Shown here one piece after another: positions 16,253 through 25,657 of a DNA stretch of 64,000 nucleotides. Numbering within the stretch: the first letter of the stretch is position 1; every line of letters starts with the position of its first letter. The position numbers and the translations under genes are program-made. Source of the stretch: CAAGNP01 sp964611185 (GTDB lineage: Bacteria > Bacteroidota > Bacteroidia > Bacteroidales > UBA932); the NCBI GenBank assembly GCA_964611185.1, contig CAZSXE010000002.1:1-64000 (forward strand), written 5' to 3'. The notes beneath the pieces are model-generated. The model saw nothing but the letters and a program-made list of their open reading frames with translations. It was not told the origin of the DNA and did not search any database.

Positions 16253-17503
16253 ATGGAATCAAGAAGAAAAATATTGTTTCCGGATGTTTCTGATTCGCAG
16301 TGGAATGACTGGAAATGGCAGGTTAAAAACAGAATAGAGACTCTTGAACAGCTTAAAAAGTATATTGTTTTGACACCACAAGAGGAGGAAGGGGTTAAAA
16401 AAACTCTCTCCACCCTCAGAATGGCCATAACTCCTTATTATTTAAGTCTTATCAATCCGGATGATCCATATTGCCCCATTCGCAGACAGGCTATTCCTAC
16501 TGCTGCAGAGACACATCGTTCGGCAGCTGATTTGCTCGATCCTCTTCACGAGGATGAAGATTCTCCTGTACCGGGTCTTACACATAGGTATCCTGATAGG
16601 GTTCTGATGCTTATCACAGATATGTGTTCTATGTATTGCCGTCATTGTACCCGTCGTCGTTTTGCAGGGCAAAAAGATGCCGAGTCCTCAAGTGACAGGA
16701 TAGAAAAATGTATAGAATATGTGGCCAAGACACCTCAGGTAAGAGATGTTCTTCTCTCCGGGGGTGACGCTTTGATGGTTAGTGATGCCAAACTTGAATA
16801 TATTATTTCCAAATTAAGAAAAATTCCTCATGTGGAGATTATAAGAATAGGTACTCGTACCCCTGTAGTCTGCCCTCAAAGAATAACTGATGATTTGGTC
16901 AATATGCTCAAGAAATATCATCCTATATGGCTGAATACGCATTTCAATCACCCCAATGAGATTACCCCCGAATCTGCTGCCGCTTGCGCGCGCCTCGCAG
17001 ATGCCGGTATCCCTCTTGGTAATCAATCGGTTCTTTTAAGGGGAGTTAATGACTGTGTCAATGTTATGATGCATCTTGTCCATGAACTTGTGAAGATAAG
17101 GGTAAGACCTTATTATATATATCAATGTGATCTCTCTATGGGTCTTGAGCACTTTAGGACACCTGTTTCCAAAGGGATTGAAATTATTGAAGGATTAAGA
17201 GGGCATACCTCAGGGTATGCAGTTCCCACCTTTGTAGTAGATGCTCCGGGGGGAGGTGGGAAAACTCCGGTTATGCCTCAATATGTCATTTCACAATCTC
17301 CCGGTAAGGTAGTTTTGAGAAATTTTGAAGGAGTCATCACTACTTACACCGAACCACAGGAGTATCATAACGAATGTCACTGCGAAGAGTGCAGGAAGAA
17401 AGAGCAAAAGAAGGTAGAGGGTGTGGCTTCTTTGTTAAACGGACAGAGGATGACTATTGAACCATCGTTCTTACTCAGACACGAAAGACAGCATAAAAAA
17501 TAG
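16253..17503 (+). CDS. kamA: L-Lysine 2,3-aminomutase
   Basis: Radical-SAM, PLP-dependent enzyme of 416 aa that converts L-lysine to L-beta-lysine, the first pathway step. The iron-sulfur motif C125xxxC129xxC132 is present, Lys337 in GGGGKTP is the PLP-binding lysine, and Cys268 plus the C-terminal CHCEEC form the expected zinc site. The numbering matches the clostridial enzyme exactly at these sites, so a fully active aminomutase is likely rather than an EpmB-type homologue. It lies 12 bases after kdd and eight before kamB. Confidence 0.97.
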   Translation: MESRRKILFPDVSDSQWNDWKWQVKNRIETLEQLKKYIVLTPQEEEGVKKTLSTLRMAITPYYLSLINPDDPYCPIRRQAIPTAAETHRSAADLLDPLHEDEDSPVPGLTHRYPDRVLMLITDMCSMYCRHCTRRRFAGQKDAESSSDRIEKCIEYVAKTPQVRDVLLSGGDALMVSDAKLEYIISKLRKIPHVEIIRIGTRTPVVCPQRITDDLVNMLKKYHPIWLNTHFNHPNEITPESAAACARLADAGIPLGNQSVLLRGVNDCVNVMMHLVHELVKIRVRPYYIYQCDLSMGLEHFRTPVSKGIEIIEGLRGHTSGYAVPTFVVDAPGGGGKTPVMPQYVISQSPGKVVLRNFEGVITTYTEPQEYHNECHCEECRKKEQKKVEGVASLLNGQRMTIEPSFLLRHERQHKK

Positions 17504-17511
17504 AAGCAGAT

Positions 17512-18471
17512 ATGCCTTTCATAAAAGAGATATTGAAGTACAGGAGTCTCTCTATTGTTGGATTAGAGAAGAATACCGGTAAAACTGAATGTCTCAATTA
17601 TGTTTTGAAGAGACTGCCTCGGGAGGCTGGAAATGTGTGCGTTACCTCCATAGGCATAGACGGGGAGAGGATAGATCAGGTTACTCAGACAGCTAAACCT
17701 GAAATAACATTAAGAGAAGGATTTTTCTTTGCAACCGCTGAAAAGTATTATAAAAGTAGAAAAGTTTTCTCTGAAATTGTGGATATTTTTGATGAAAGCA
17801 CCTCTCTTGGAAGAATTATTACCGCCAAGATGCTTTCTGAAGGTAAAATCCTCCTCTCCGGCCCCTCTTCGACATCTTCACTTAAAAGGTGGATCGCTTC
17901 TGTAGAGAATTTCGGTATTGATTTGACCATTATCGACGGCGCAATCTCTCGGATGAGTAGTGCTTCGCCTGCTGTTAGTCAGGCAATGATTCTCTCTACA
18001 GGGGCTGCTTATTCTGCGAATATTGCTACTTTGGTACAAAAGACCGCTTTTGTGGTTAATATGATTGGTCTTCCTGTGTTGAAGTGTGATGAAAATGATG
18101 AAGGGGTGGATGTGGTCTCTTCGCTCTCTTCGGATGATTTTTCAGTGAAGGAGGGATGTAAGGTGATAATGATTTCCGGTGCATTGACCGACAGGTTTTT
18201 GAAAAGGATTTCTATGGAGCGTAATATAAGTGGGGTGGATGTGGTGGTAAGAGATTTTACCCGTATTTTTATTACGCCACAGACCTATCGTTCTTTTATT
18301 GATGCAGGTGGCAGATTGTGTGTTAAAAGCAGTTCCAAATTGATCGGAATTTGTGTTAATCCTACTGCCCCAAATGGTTATGTTATTAATTCAGACAGAC
18401 TTTGTGATGAGCTTTCCCAAGCCGTTGAAATGCCTGTCTATGATATAGTTAAAAATATTTATGAAGCTTAA
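17512..18471 (+). CDS. kamB: Lysine 5,6-aminomutase reactivase subunit KamB
   Basis: 319 aa protein found in lysine fermentation clusters between kamA and kamC. A P-loop-like stretch (GLEKNTGKTE, about residues 18-27) suggests nucleotide binding; no other domain is recognisable to me. In such clusters KamB and KamC are named as the reactivating factor for the B12-dependent lysine 5,6-aminomutase, which is prone to self-inactivation. The function rests on neighbourhood and family naming, not on a motif. It overlaps kamC by 11 bases, so the two are likely made in step. Confidence 0.8.
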   Translation: MPFIKEILKYRSLSIVGLEKNTGKTECLNYVLKRLPREAGNVCVTSIGIDGERIDQVTQTAKPEITLREGFFFATAEKYYKSRKVFSEIVDIFDESTSLGRIITAKMLSEGKILLSGPSSTSSLKRWIASVENFGIDLTIIDGAISRMSSASPAVSQAMILSTGAAYSANIATLVQKTAFVVNMIGLPVLKCDENDEGVDVVSSLSSDDFSVKEGCKVIMISGALTDRFLKRISMERNISGVDVVVRDFTRIFITPQTYRSFIDAGGRLCVKSSSKLIGICVNPTAPNGYVINSDRLCDELSQAVEMPVYDIVKNIYEA

Positions 18472-19801
18472 ATCGGTAATAGATTCCCCTTGCGGATTGA
18501 GGTTCTGCTTTGAAATGCTTACACTTCAATCAGGCTATTCGAGACATCGACTTTTGGATAAAGAGATGATTCTCTCGGATGATGAATTGGTTTCTCTCTA
18601 TGATCGGGTTAATGAGCTTAGAGATGTTTTTTGCTGTCCCGAGAACAAAGTATATCTCCAAACTCTGGAATTTAAGCTTCAGGGGATAAAGAATATTGAG
18701 CAGACCATTAGTAAGCTGGAGTTTAAAAGAGTTCTCGATGATATTGAATTGTTTGAAGTTAAGCATCTTGCTATCCTTTCTCTCGATGTTTCGGAGTATC
18801 TTGATAGATTTGATATAGCTTCCGAACTTGATGTGAAGATATCGGAAGTGCTTGATATTCTCGACCCCGATGGGTTAAAGACTGGTTCATTTTACATATA
18901 TGATTCTTATTCCCAAGAGTTAGGGGATATTCGTATTCAGATTAGAAATACCCCTCAGGGGGAGATGAGGCAGGAGCTTATTGCTCGCTCTGTCGGTATG
19001 GAGGCGGTGGTGAGGAGGGATATCTCACAGAAGTTGAGCGGCTACGCATCTCTTTTAATGAATTCGCTTCATCAGTTGTCTGAATTGGATATTGCTCTTG
19101 CTAAGGGAGTTATGATGAAGAATCATCACTTTATCTTCCCTGAAATATCTCAAGGTGATTGTAGTTTTACAGGATTATTCAATCCTCTTGTTCAGGATGC
19201 ACTTGCTAAATCATATAAAGTATTTCAGAAAATCGACATTTCATACGGGGCGATTCCTACTTTGATAATTGGTGCCAATATGGGAGGGAAAACGGTAGTT
19301 TTGAAGAGCCTTGCTCTATGTCAGTTTCTTTTTCAATTTGGTTTCCCAATACCTTGTAGCAGTGCAAAAATGAAAGTCCGAGAGAAAATTTTTCTGATAA
19401 CCGGTGATGCGCAGAGTGAAGTAGATGGCCTTTCTTCTTTCTCTTCTGAAATGAAAAGGATTAACGAGGTCGTTATCTCTGCCGATAATGGAGAAAATAT
19501 TCTCGCTTTGATAGATGAACCGGCAAGGAGTACAAATCCTATAGAGGGGACAGCTTTGGTGAGTTCATTGATTAATGTTCTCTACCGCAGAAAGATAGCT
19601 TTAGTTCTTACAACCCATTATAATGTTTCTGTGGATAATTGCCGGAGGCTTAAGGTTAATGGTCTAAAAAATGGTGTGATGAATTATTCTCTTTCGGAAT
19701 GTTCTGCTTCTGTGGTGCCTCACGAGGCTTTGAATGTAGCCGTAAGTATCGGTATTTCTCGTGAGTGGATTGACGAAGCTAAAAAATTATTGAAACAATA
19801 G
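18461..19801 (+). CDS. kamC: Lysine 5,6-aminomutase reactivase ATPase KamC (MutS-like)
   Basis: 446 aa. The C-terminal half is a MutS-type ABC ATPase: Walker A GANMGGKT at about residues 271-278, Walker B ILALIDEPARSTNP and the switch His in LTTHYN. The N-terminal half resembles MutS core/lever helices, but there is no mismatch-recognition domain, so DNA repair is unlikely. With KamB it is thought to swap damaged cobalamin out of KamDE using ATP. It sits directly before kamD (20-base gap). Confidence 0.88.
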   Translation: MKLKSVIDSPCGLRFCFEMLTLQSGYSRHRLLDKEMILSDDELVSLYDRVNELRDVFCCPENKVYLQTLEFKLQGIKNIEQTISKLEFKRVLDDIELFEVKHLAILSLDVSEYLDRFDIASELDVKISEVLDILDPDGLKTGSFYIYDSYSQELGDIRIQIRNTPQGEMRQELIARSVGMEAVVRRDISQKLSGYASLLMNSLHQLSELDIALAKGVMMKNHHFIFPEISQGDCSFTGLFNPLVQDALAKSYKVFQKIDISYGAIPTLIIGANMGGKTVVLKSLALCQFLFQFGFPIPCSSAKMKVREKIFLITGDAQSEVDGLSSFSSEMKRINEVVISADNGENILALIDEPARSTNPIEGTALVSSLINVLYRRKIALVLTTHYNVSVDNCRRLKVNGLKNGVMNYSLSECSASVVPHEALNVAVSIGISREWIDEAKKLLKQ

Positions 19802-19821
19802 ATTAAATAAATTATATATTT

Positions 19822-21375
19822 ATGAAGAGTAAATTAGGATTAGATTATAAAAAGATTGAGCACGCCCGCTCTCTTGCAGGTCATATTGCGGGTAGTGTTC
19901 AGAGTTTTGTGGAAGGATATACCACAGTCGCAGTGGAGAGGACTCTTTGTCGTCTTATGGGGATTGACGGTGTAGATGAAAATCAGGTGCCTCTTCCCAA
20001 TGTAGTGGTGGATGATTTGAAAAACAAGGGTGTTTTGGGCGAAGGTGTCCTTTTTTATCTATCAAACGCCATGGCTGCTACTAATTTATCTCCTCAGGAG
20101 ATTGCAGAGAAAGTAGATAAAGGTGTTATTGATATCACTACTTTTCCTCATTTACCTGAAGAAAAGGCAAGTGCTGTCCTCGAACCGGTTATTAATGATT
20201 CTCTTTCTAAAATACGTAGCAGACGCAAAAGGAGAGAGGAGTATATCAAAACAATAGGTGAGGGGGAAAAGCCTTATCTCTATGTTATTGTTGCCACAGG
20301 CAATATATACGAGGATGTGGTACAAGCTGAAGCAGCAGCGCGCCAAGGGGCTGATATTATTGCGGTAATAAGAACTACCGGGCAGTCTTTATTGGACTAT
20401 GTCCCTTATGGAGCTACTACTGAAGGATTCGGAGGCACTTTTGCCACTCAAGAGAACTTTAGAATTATGCGTGCTGCTCTCGACAAGGTGGGGGAAGAGG
20501 TCGGTAGGTATATTCGTCTATGTAATTATTGTTCAGGACTTTGTATGCCCGAAATCGCGATTATGGGGGCATTTGAAGGTCTTGATGTGATGTTGAATGA
20601 TGCGTTGTATGGGATTCTGTTTAGGGATATTAATATGCAGAGGACACTTATCGACCAATATTTTTCGAGGGTAATTAATGGTTTTGCAGGAATTATCATC
20701 AATACAGGTGAGGATAATTATTTAACCACTGCCGATGCTGTGGAGGCTGCTCATACTGTTCTCGCTTCTGACCTTATAAATGAACAACTTGCATTGTGTG
20801 CAGGGTTGCCTGAGGAGCAGATGGGACTTGGTCACGCTTTTGAAATGGATCCGATGCTTAAAAACGGTTTTCTTTATGAATTGGCGCAAGCGCAGATGAC
20901 ACGCGAGATTTTTCCTAAAGCCCCTTTGAAATATATGCCACCTACCAAGTTTATGACAGGTAATATTTTCAGAGGCCATATTCAGGATGCTTTGTTTAAT
21001 ATGATCGGAATATGGACTCATCAGGGTATCCAGCTTCTCGGTATGCCTACAGAGGCCATCCATACTCCGTTTATGTCTGACAGATTTCTTTCTATTGAGA
21101 ATGCTAAATATATTTTCAACAATATGAAAGATATCGGTGAAGAAATTGAGTATAAAGAGGATGGTATTATCCGAAACAGAGCCCAAGAGGTTTTGGATAA
21201 GTCGATCTCTCTTCTTGAAGAACTGAATTGCGAAGGGCTTTTTACTGCTATCGAAAAAGGGATTTTTGCTGATGTAAAGCGCCCTAAAAATGGCGGAAAA
21301 GGGCTTGATGGTGTTCGCGAAAAGGGTAAAAATTATATTAATCCATTTATAAAATTAATGAAGGGGGTAAAATAA
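19822..21375 (+). CDS. kamD: Lysine 5,6-aminomutase, alpha subunit
   Basis: 517 aa large subunit, the usual length. It provides the TIM-barrel that holds adenosylcobalamin and PLP; with KamE it moves the terminal amino group of beta-lysine to C5, giving 3,5-diaminohexanoate. Recognisable stretches are KIEHARSLAGHIAG, VERTLCRLMGIDG, VIRTTGQSLLDYVPYGATTEGFGGT and NYCSGLCMPEIA. kamE starts one base after the stop. The cell must therefore make or import B12; no cobalamin riboswitch is present in this operon. Confidence 0.97.
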   Translation: MKSKLGLDYKKIEHARSLAGHIAGSVQSFVEGYTTVAVERTLCRLMGIDGVDENQVPLPNVVVDDLKNKGVLGEGVLFYLSNAMAATNLSPQEIAEKVDKGVIDITTFPHLPEEKASAVLEPVINDSLSKIRSRRKRREEYIKTIGEGEKPYLYVIVATGNIYEDVVQAEAAARQGADIIAVIRTTGQSLLDYVPYGATTEGFGGTFATQENFRIMRAALDKVGEEVGRYIRLCNYCSGLCMPEIAIMGAFEGLDVMLNDALYGILFRDINMQRTLIDQYFSRVINGFAGIIINTGEDNYLTTADAVEAAHTVLASDLINEQLALCAGLPEEQMGLGHAFEMDPMLKNGFLYELAQAQMTREIFPKAPLKYMPPTKFMTGNIFRGHIQDALFNMIGIWTHQGIQLLGMPTEAIHTPFMSDRFLSIENAKYIFNNMKDIGEEIEYKEDGIIRNRAQEVLDKSISLLEELNCEGLFTAIEKGIFADVKRPKNGGKGLDGVREKGKNYINPFIKLMKGVK

Positions 21376-21376
21376 T

Positions 21377-22165
21377 ATGAGCGGTGGTCTTTATTCAATG
21401 CAGGCTAAGGACTTTGATAAGACTTTAGACCTTACAAAAACAAAACCTTATGGTGATACAATGAACGATGGTAAAGTACAGTTAAGTTTTACTTTACCTG
21501 TTCCTTGTGGAGAGGAGGCTATTGAGGCAGCCAAACAGCTTGTTAAAAAAATGGGGCTTGATAACCCTATTATAGTGTTTTCAAAGGAGCTGACACCTGG
21601 TTATACTTTCTTTAACTGTTATGGAAGCTGTACTCATTGTGTCGATTTTACTTCTATTTATGTCCCTAAAGTGGAGTCTTCGGTAATGGATATGCAGCAG
21701 ACAGATGCTTTTATAAAAGAGAATATAGGTAGAAAGCTCGTGGTAGTGGGTGCAAGTACGGGAACTGATGCGCATACAGTCGGTATTGATGCGGTTATGA
21801 ATATGAAGGGGTATGCCGGTCATTACGGTCTCGAAAGATATGATATGTTTGAAGCATATAATATGGGTAGCCAGATTCCTAATGAAGATTTAATAGCAAA
21901 AGGGATAGAGCTTCATGCTGATGCTCTGTTGGTCTCTCAAACTGTAACTCAGAAAGACATTCATATAAAAAATCTTACTGAGCTTGTGGAAATGATGGAG
22001 GCGGAGGGGCTGCGTGATAAGATGATTCTTGTGTGTGGTGGGCCGAGGATTACTCATGAACTTGCCAAAGAACTTGGTTTTGATGCAGGATTTGGTATGA
22101 ATTCATATTCTGACGATGTGGCATCTTTTATTGCCCAGGAATATGTAAAAAGACATAATATTTAA
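21377..22165 (+). CDS. kamE: Lysine 5,6-aminomutase, beta subunit
   Basis: 262 aa small subunit. The cobalamin-binding motif DxHxxG is DAHTVG with His133 as the cobalt ligand, and Lys144, which forms the PLP Schiff base in the clostridial enzyme, is conserved at the same number. The C-terminal part is a Rossmann-like B12-binding domain (ADALLVSQTVTQ, VCGGPR). These residues indicate a working mutase. The next gene, atoA, follows after 18 bases. Confidence 0.97.
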   Translation: MSGGLYSMQAKDFDKTLDLTKTKPYGDTMNDGKVQLSFTLPVPCGEEAIEAAKQLVKKMGLDNPIIVFSKELTPGYTFFNCYGSCTHCVDFTSIYVPKVESSVMDMQQTDAFIKENIGRKLVVVGASTGTDAHTVGIDAVMNMKGYAGHYGLERYDMFEAYNMGSQIPNEDLIAKGIELHADALLVSQTVTQKDIHIKNLTELVEMMEAEGLRDKMILVCGGPRITHELAKELGFDAGFGMNSYSDDVASFIAQEYVKRHNI

Positions 22166-22183
22166 TTTTTAATAATCATCAAT

Positions 22184-22843
22184 ATGGATAAAAATGAAAT
22201 AAGAGAGACTATTGCCCGCAGGGCTGCTCTCGAACTCAAAGACGGAGATGTCGTGAATCTCGGTATCGGTCTTCCGACTATGATTCCTAATTATCTGCCG
22301 GATGGCGTTTCTGTTATTCTACAGACTGAAAACGGTCTTGTAGGTATGGGCCCCACACCTAATGAGGGTGAAGAGGATAAGGACTTTATCAATTCGGGCG
22401 GTGGTTTTATTACTGCCATGCCAGGCGCATGGTCTTGCAGTTCTGTCGATTCTTTTGCTATAATAAGAGGGGGACATGTCGATGTTACTTTTCTTGGAGC
22501 TCTTGAAGTAGATGAGAAAGGTAATCTTGCAAATTGGATTATTCCCGGTAAAAAAGCTCCAGGTATGGGTGGAGCGATGGATCTTTTGATCGGTGCGAGA
22601 AAAGTAATTCTTACTATGGAGCATACTGCAAAAGGAAGTCCTAAAATTCTAAAAGAATGTAAATTACCTCTTACTGCCGCCGGACAGGTCAATATGATTA
22701 TTACTGAGATGGGAGTTATGGAGATTACCCCAAAAGGGATAGTTCTTACAGAAATTCATCCTGAGTTTACGGTGGAGCAGGTTCAGGCAGCTACAGACGC
22801 CAAGTTGATTATTTCCGATAATCTCGCCACTATGAGGCAGTAA
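22184..22843 (+). CDS. atoA: Butyryl-CoA:acetoacetate CoA-transferase, subunit B
   Basis: 219 aa beta subunit carrying the catalytic glutamate in the TENGLVGMGP motif (about residue 48), which forms the glutamyl-CoA thioester, and the GGGFITAMPGAW and SxxSFAIIRGGH blocks. It pairs with AtoD at the operon's start. Together they release butyrate and conserve the CoA bond as acetoacetyl-CoA. The separation of the two subunits suggests that the operon was built by inserting pathway genes between them. Confidence 0.92.
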   Translation: MDKNEIRETIARRAALELKDGDVVNLGIGLPTMIPNYLPDGVSVILQTENGLVGMGPTPNEGEEDKDFINSGGGFITAMPGAWSCSSVDSFAIIRGGHVDVTFLGALEVDEKGNLANWIIPGKKAPGMGGAMDLLIGARKVILTMEHTAKGSPKILKECKLPLTAAGQVNMIITEMGVMEITPKGIVLTEIHPEFTVEQVQAATDAKLIISDNLATMRQ

Positions 22844-22854
22844 TTTATTCTGAA

Positions 22855-23634
22855 ATGAATTATACTTACTTAAAGTCGAATATTGACAGTGATGGTATAT
22901 GTCTCCTTACCATTTCCTCTCCGGCTACATTAAATGCCCTTAATTCGGGCATTTTAAGCGAATTGGGAGAGTTTATGGATAGTATTGACTCTTCCTCTGT
23001 CAGGGTACTTATTATCACCGGAGAAGGCAAATCTTTCGTGGCAGGAGCAGATATTTCTCAGATGAGTTCTTTTAATGATGCCCAGGCTTTGGAATTTGCC
23101 CGAAAAGGGAGTGCTGTTTTTAAAAAAATAGAAGAGCTTGATCTCCCTGTGATTGCTGCGGTGAATGGTTTTGCTCTCGGGGGAGGGTGCGAACTTGCCC
23201 TCTCTTGTGATATTAGAATTGCATCAGAAAAGGCAAGTTTTGGGCAGCCGGAGGTGAATCTCGGTATTATTCCGGGCTTTTCCGGTACTCTCAGACTTAC
23301 TAAAATCGTGGGACAAGGTGTCGCTAAGGAATTGATTTATACAGGGAAAAGGATTTTTGCCGCTGAAGCTCTCAGGGTGGGACTTGTAAATGAAGTTGTC
23401 TCTCCTGAGTTATTGATGGAGACTGCATATAAAATGGCTTCGGATATTATTTCGAGTGCCCCTGTGGCTGTGAAATATGCGAAAAAATGTATAAACGGGA
23501 ATTATTCTCTTTCTACAGATGATGCTATTGCCCTTGAAAACAAGTATTTTTCAAAATGTTTTTTAACTAAAGATCAAAAAGAGGGGATGAGTGCTTTTCT
23601 TGGAAAGCGCAAGCCTTCTTTCAAAAACGAATAA
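22855..23634 (+). CDS. crt: Enoyl-CoA hydratase / crotonase
   Basis: 259 aa crotonase-fold protein. The oxyanion-hole segment FVAGADISQM and both catalytic glutamates (GGGCELALSCD and GQPEVNLGIIPGFSG) are present, so hydratase activity (crotonyl-CoA to 3-hydroxybutyryl-CoA and back) is expected. With Hbd it links acetoacetyl-CoA and crotonyl-CoA, so acetoacetyl-CoA from lysine can also be reduced to butyryl-CoA. Located 11 bases after atoA. Confidence 0.93.
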   Translation: MNYTYLKSNIDSDGICLLTISSPATLNALNSGILSELGEFMDSIDSSSVRVLIITGEGKSFVAGADISQMSSFNDAQALEFARKGSAVFKKIEELDLPVIAAVNGFALGGGCELALSCDIRIASEKASFGQPEVNLGIIPGFSGTLRLTKIVGQGVAKELIYTGKRIFAAEALRVGLVNEVVSPELLMETAYKMASDIISSAPVAVKYAKKCINGNYSLSTDDAIALENKYFSKCFLTKDQKEGMSAFLGKRKPSFKNE

Positions 23635-23653
23635 TTAATTTAATAATATTGTT

Positions 23654-24493
23654 ATGAAAATTTATGTTATAGGAACTGGTACCATGGGCTCAGGAATAGT
23701 CCAGGCTTTTGCTCAGGCTGGAATGCCTGTAATGATGAAAAGCAGAAGTGAAGCGAGTGTAGAGAAGGCAGTCGGTAAAATTTCTAAATCCCTCTCAAAA
23801 CTTGTGGATAAAGGGAAAGTTACAAAGGAGTATATGGATGCTACTTTGGCCAACATTTCCACTACTACCGATTATGCAACTTGTGCAGACGCAGATCTTA
23901 TCATTGAGGCTGCTGTGGAGACTATGGAGCTTAAAAAAGAGCTATTCAAACAATTGGATACTATTTGCAAGCCTGAGGCCATTATTGCTTCAAATACATC
24001 TTCTCTTTCAATTACAGAGATAGCTTCCGCCACTTCTCGTCCCGATAAAATTATCGGTATGCACTTCTTTAATCCTGCTCCGGTAATGAAACTGGTAGAG
24101 CTTATTAAAGGGCAGAAAACTTCAGATGAGGTATGCAATACGGTGTGCGAGCTTGCAAAATCTATCGGTAAGGTTCCTGTTATGGTTAATGAGGCTCCCG
24201 GATTTGTTGTGAACAGGATTCTTATCCCCATGGTAAATGAGGGTATCGGTATTCTTGCTGACGGAGTTGCTTCCAAAGAAGAGATTGACGAAGCTATGAA
24301 ACTGGGTGCCAACCATCCAATGGGTCCCTTGGCTCTTGGTGATTTGATTGGTCTTGATGTGTGTCTTGCCATTATGGAGGTTCTCCATAGTGAATTCGGA
24401 GATGATAAGTACAGACCTCATCCTCTCCTTCGTAAGATGGTAAGGGCTAATTTGCTCGGGAGAAAAACAGGTGAAGGCTTTTATAAATATTAA
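23654..24493 (+). CDS. hbd: 3-Hydroxybutyryl-CoA dehydrogenase
   Basis: 279 aa, the usual length of short-form Hbd. An N-terminal NAD-binding motif GTGTMGSGI, the catalytic His in GMHFFNPAPVMK, and the C-terminal NHPMGPLALGDLIGLD dimer domain are clear. It interconverts acetoacetyl-CoA and 3-hydroxybutyryl-CoA. A long antisense reading frame across this gene and bcd (24122-24982, minus) is a shadow. Confidence 0.95.
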   Translation: MKIYVIGTGTMGSGIVQAFAQAGMPVMMKSRSEASVEKAVGKISKSLSKLVDKGKVTKEYMDATLANISTTTDYATCADADLIIEAAVETMELKKELFKQLDTICKPEAIIASNTSSLSITEIASATSRPDKIIGMHFFNPAPVMKLVELIKGQKTSDEVCNTVCELAKSIGKVPVMVNEAPGFVVNRILIPMVNEGIGILADGVASKEEIDEAMKLGANHPMGPLALGDLIGLDVCLAIMEVLHSEFGDDKYRPHPLLRKMVRANLLGRKTGEGFYKY

Positions 24494-24506
24494 CAGATCT
24501 TGAAAT

Positions 24507-25646
24507 ATGAATTTTAATTTAACAAAGACCCAAGAACTGTTCAGACAGATGATTCGTGAATTTGCAGAGAAAGAGGTTAAACCTCTTGCAGCAGAAGTTG
24601 ACGATAAGGAAAGATTTCCTTCTGAAACAGTAGAAAAAATGGCAAAACTCGGAATTTTCGGTATTCCTATTCCTACCGAATATGGTGGAGCAGGTGGAGA
24701 CAATATTATGTATTCAATAGCCGTGGAGGAATTATCTCGTGCTTGTGCTACTACAGGTGTAATTGTATCTGCCCATACTTCTCTTTGTATGGCTCCGATT
24801 ATGGAGAATGGCACAGAAGAACAAAAAAAGAAATATATTCCCAAACTTGCTTCAGGTGAGTGGCTTGGTGCTTTTGGGCTTACTGAGCCCAATGCAGGTA
24901 CTGATGCCTCTGCACAGCAGACCACAGCAGTCCTTGAAGGTGAAGAGTGGGTGCTGAACGGCAATAAGATTTTTATCACCAATGCCGGTTTTGCACATGT
25001 TTATATCGTTATTGCAATGACGGATAAGTCATTGAAGACTAAGGGTATATCTGCTTTTATCGTAGAGGAAGGAACTCCAGGTTTCGAGATTGGAAAACAT
25101 GAGCTTAAACTCGGTATTCGCGGATCGGCTACTGCAGAATTGATTTTCACTAATTGTCGCATACCTAAGGGTAATCTTCTCGGCAAAATCGGAGGTGGTT
25201 TCGGTGTGGCGATGAAGACTCTTGATGGTGGTAGAATCGGTATTGCATCGCAAGCACTCGGTATTGCGCAAGCTGCTATGGATGAAACTGTGAAATATAC
25301 TAAGGAAAGGAAACAGTTTGGAAAAGCTATCGGTCAGTTCCAAAATACTCAGTTTCAGATGGCTGACCTCAAAACTCGCATTGAGGCTTCAAGATTACTT
25401 GTAAGGAGTGCTGCTTTCAAAAAAGATTGTGGTGTCCCTTATTCGGCTGATGCCGCCATGGCTAAGCTATTTGCTGCTGAAACGGCAATGGATATGACTA
25501 CAAAGGGTGTTCAATTCCATGGTGGATATGGTTATACTCGCGAATACCCTGTGGAAAGAATGATGCGTGATGCTAAGATTACTGAAATTTACGAAGGCAC
25601 ATCTGAAGTACAGCGGATGGTAATTGCCGCTAATCTGTATAAATAG
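24507..25646 (+). CDS. bcd: Butyryl-CoA dehydrogenase
   Basis: 379 aa acyl-CoA dehydrogenase that reduces crotonyl-CoA to butyryl-CoA. Family signatures are GAFGLTEPNAGTDAS and QFHGGYGYTREYPVERMMRD; the catalytic Glu is in IYEGTSEVQRM near the C-terminus. EtfB and EtfA follow immediately, the arrangement found where Bcd and Etf form an electron-bifurcating complex that reduces ferredoxin with NADH. Bifurcation is inferred from context. Confidence 0.95.
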   Translation: MNFNLTKTQELFRQMIREFAEKEVKPLAAEVDDKERFPSETVEKMAKLGIFGIPIPTEYGGAGGDNIMYSIAVEELSRACATTGVIVSAHTSLCMAPIMENGTEEQKKKYIPKLASGEWLGAFGLTEPNAGTDASAQQTTAVLEGEEWVLNGNKIFITNAGFAHVYIVIAMTDKSLKTKGISAFIVEEGTPGFEIGKHELKLGIRGSATAELIFTNCRIPKGNLLGKIGGGFGVAMKTLDGGRIGIASQALGIAQAAMDETVKYTKERKQFGKAIGQFQNTQFQMADLKTRIEASRLLVRSAAFKKDCGVPYSADAAMAKLFAAETAMDMTTKGVQFHGGYGYTREYPVERMMRDAKITEIYEGTSEVQRMVIAANLYK

Positions 25647-25657
25647 GAGGTTATTAT

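Noticed and set aside
18461..19801. DNA mismatch repair MutS
   Set aside because: Only 446 aa, no mismatch-recognition domain, and embedded in the lysine mutase cluster.
24122..24982. 286-codon antisense reading frame over hbd and bcd
   Set aside because: It lies opposite two clearly conserved genes, has no recognisable domain and its start and stop are arbitrary; it is a codon-bias shadow.
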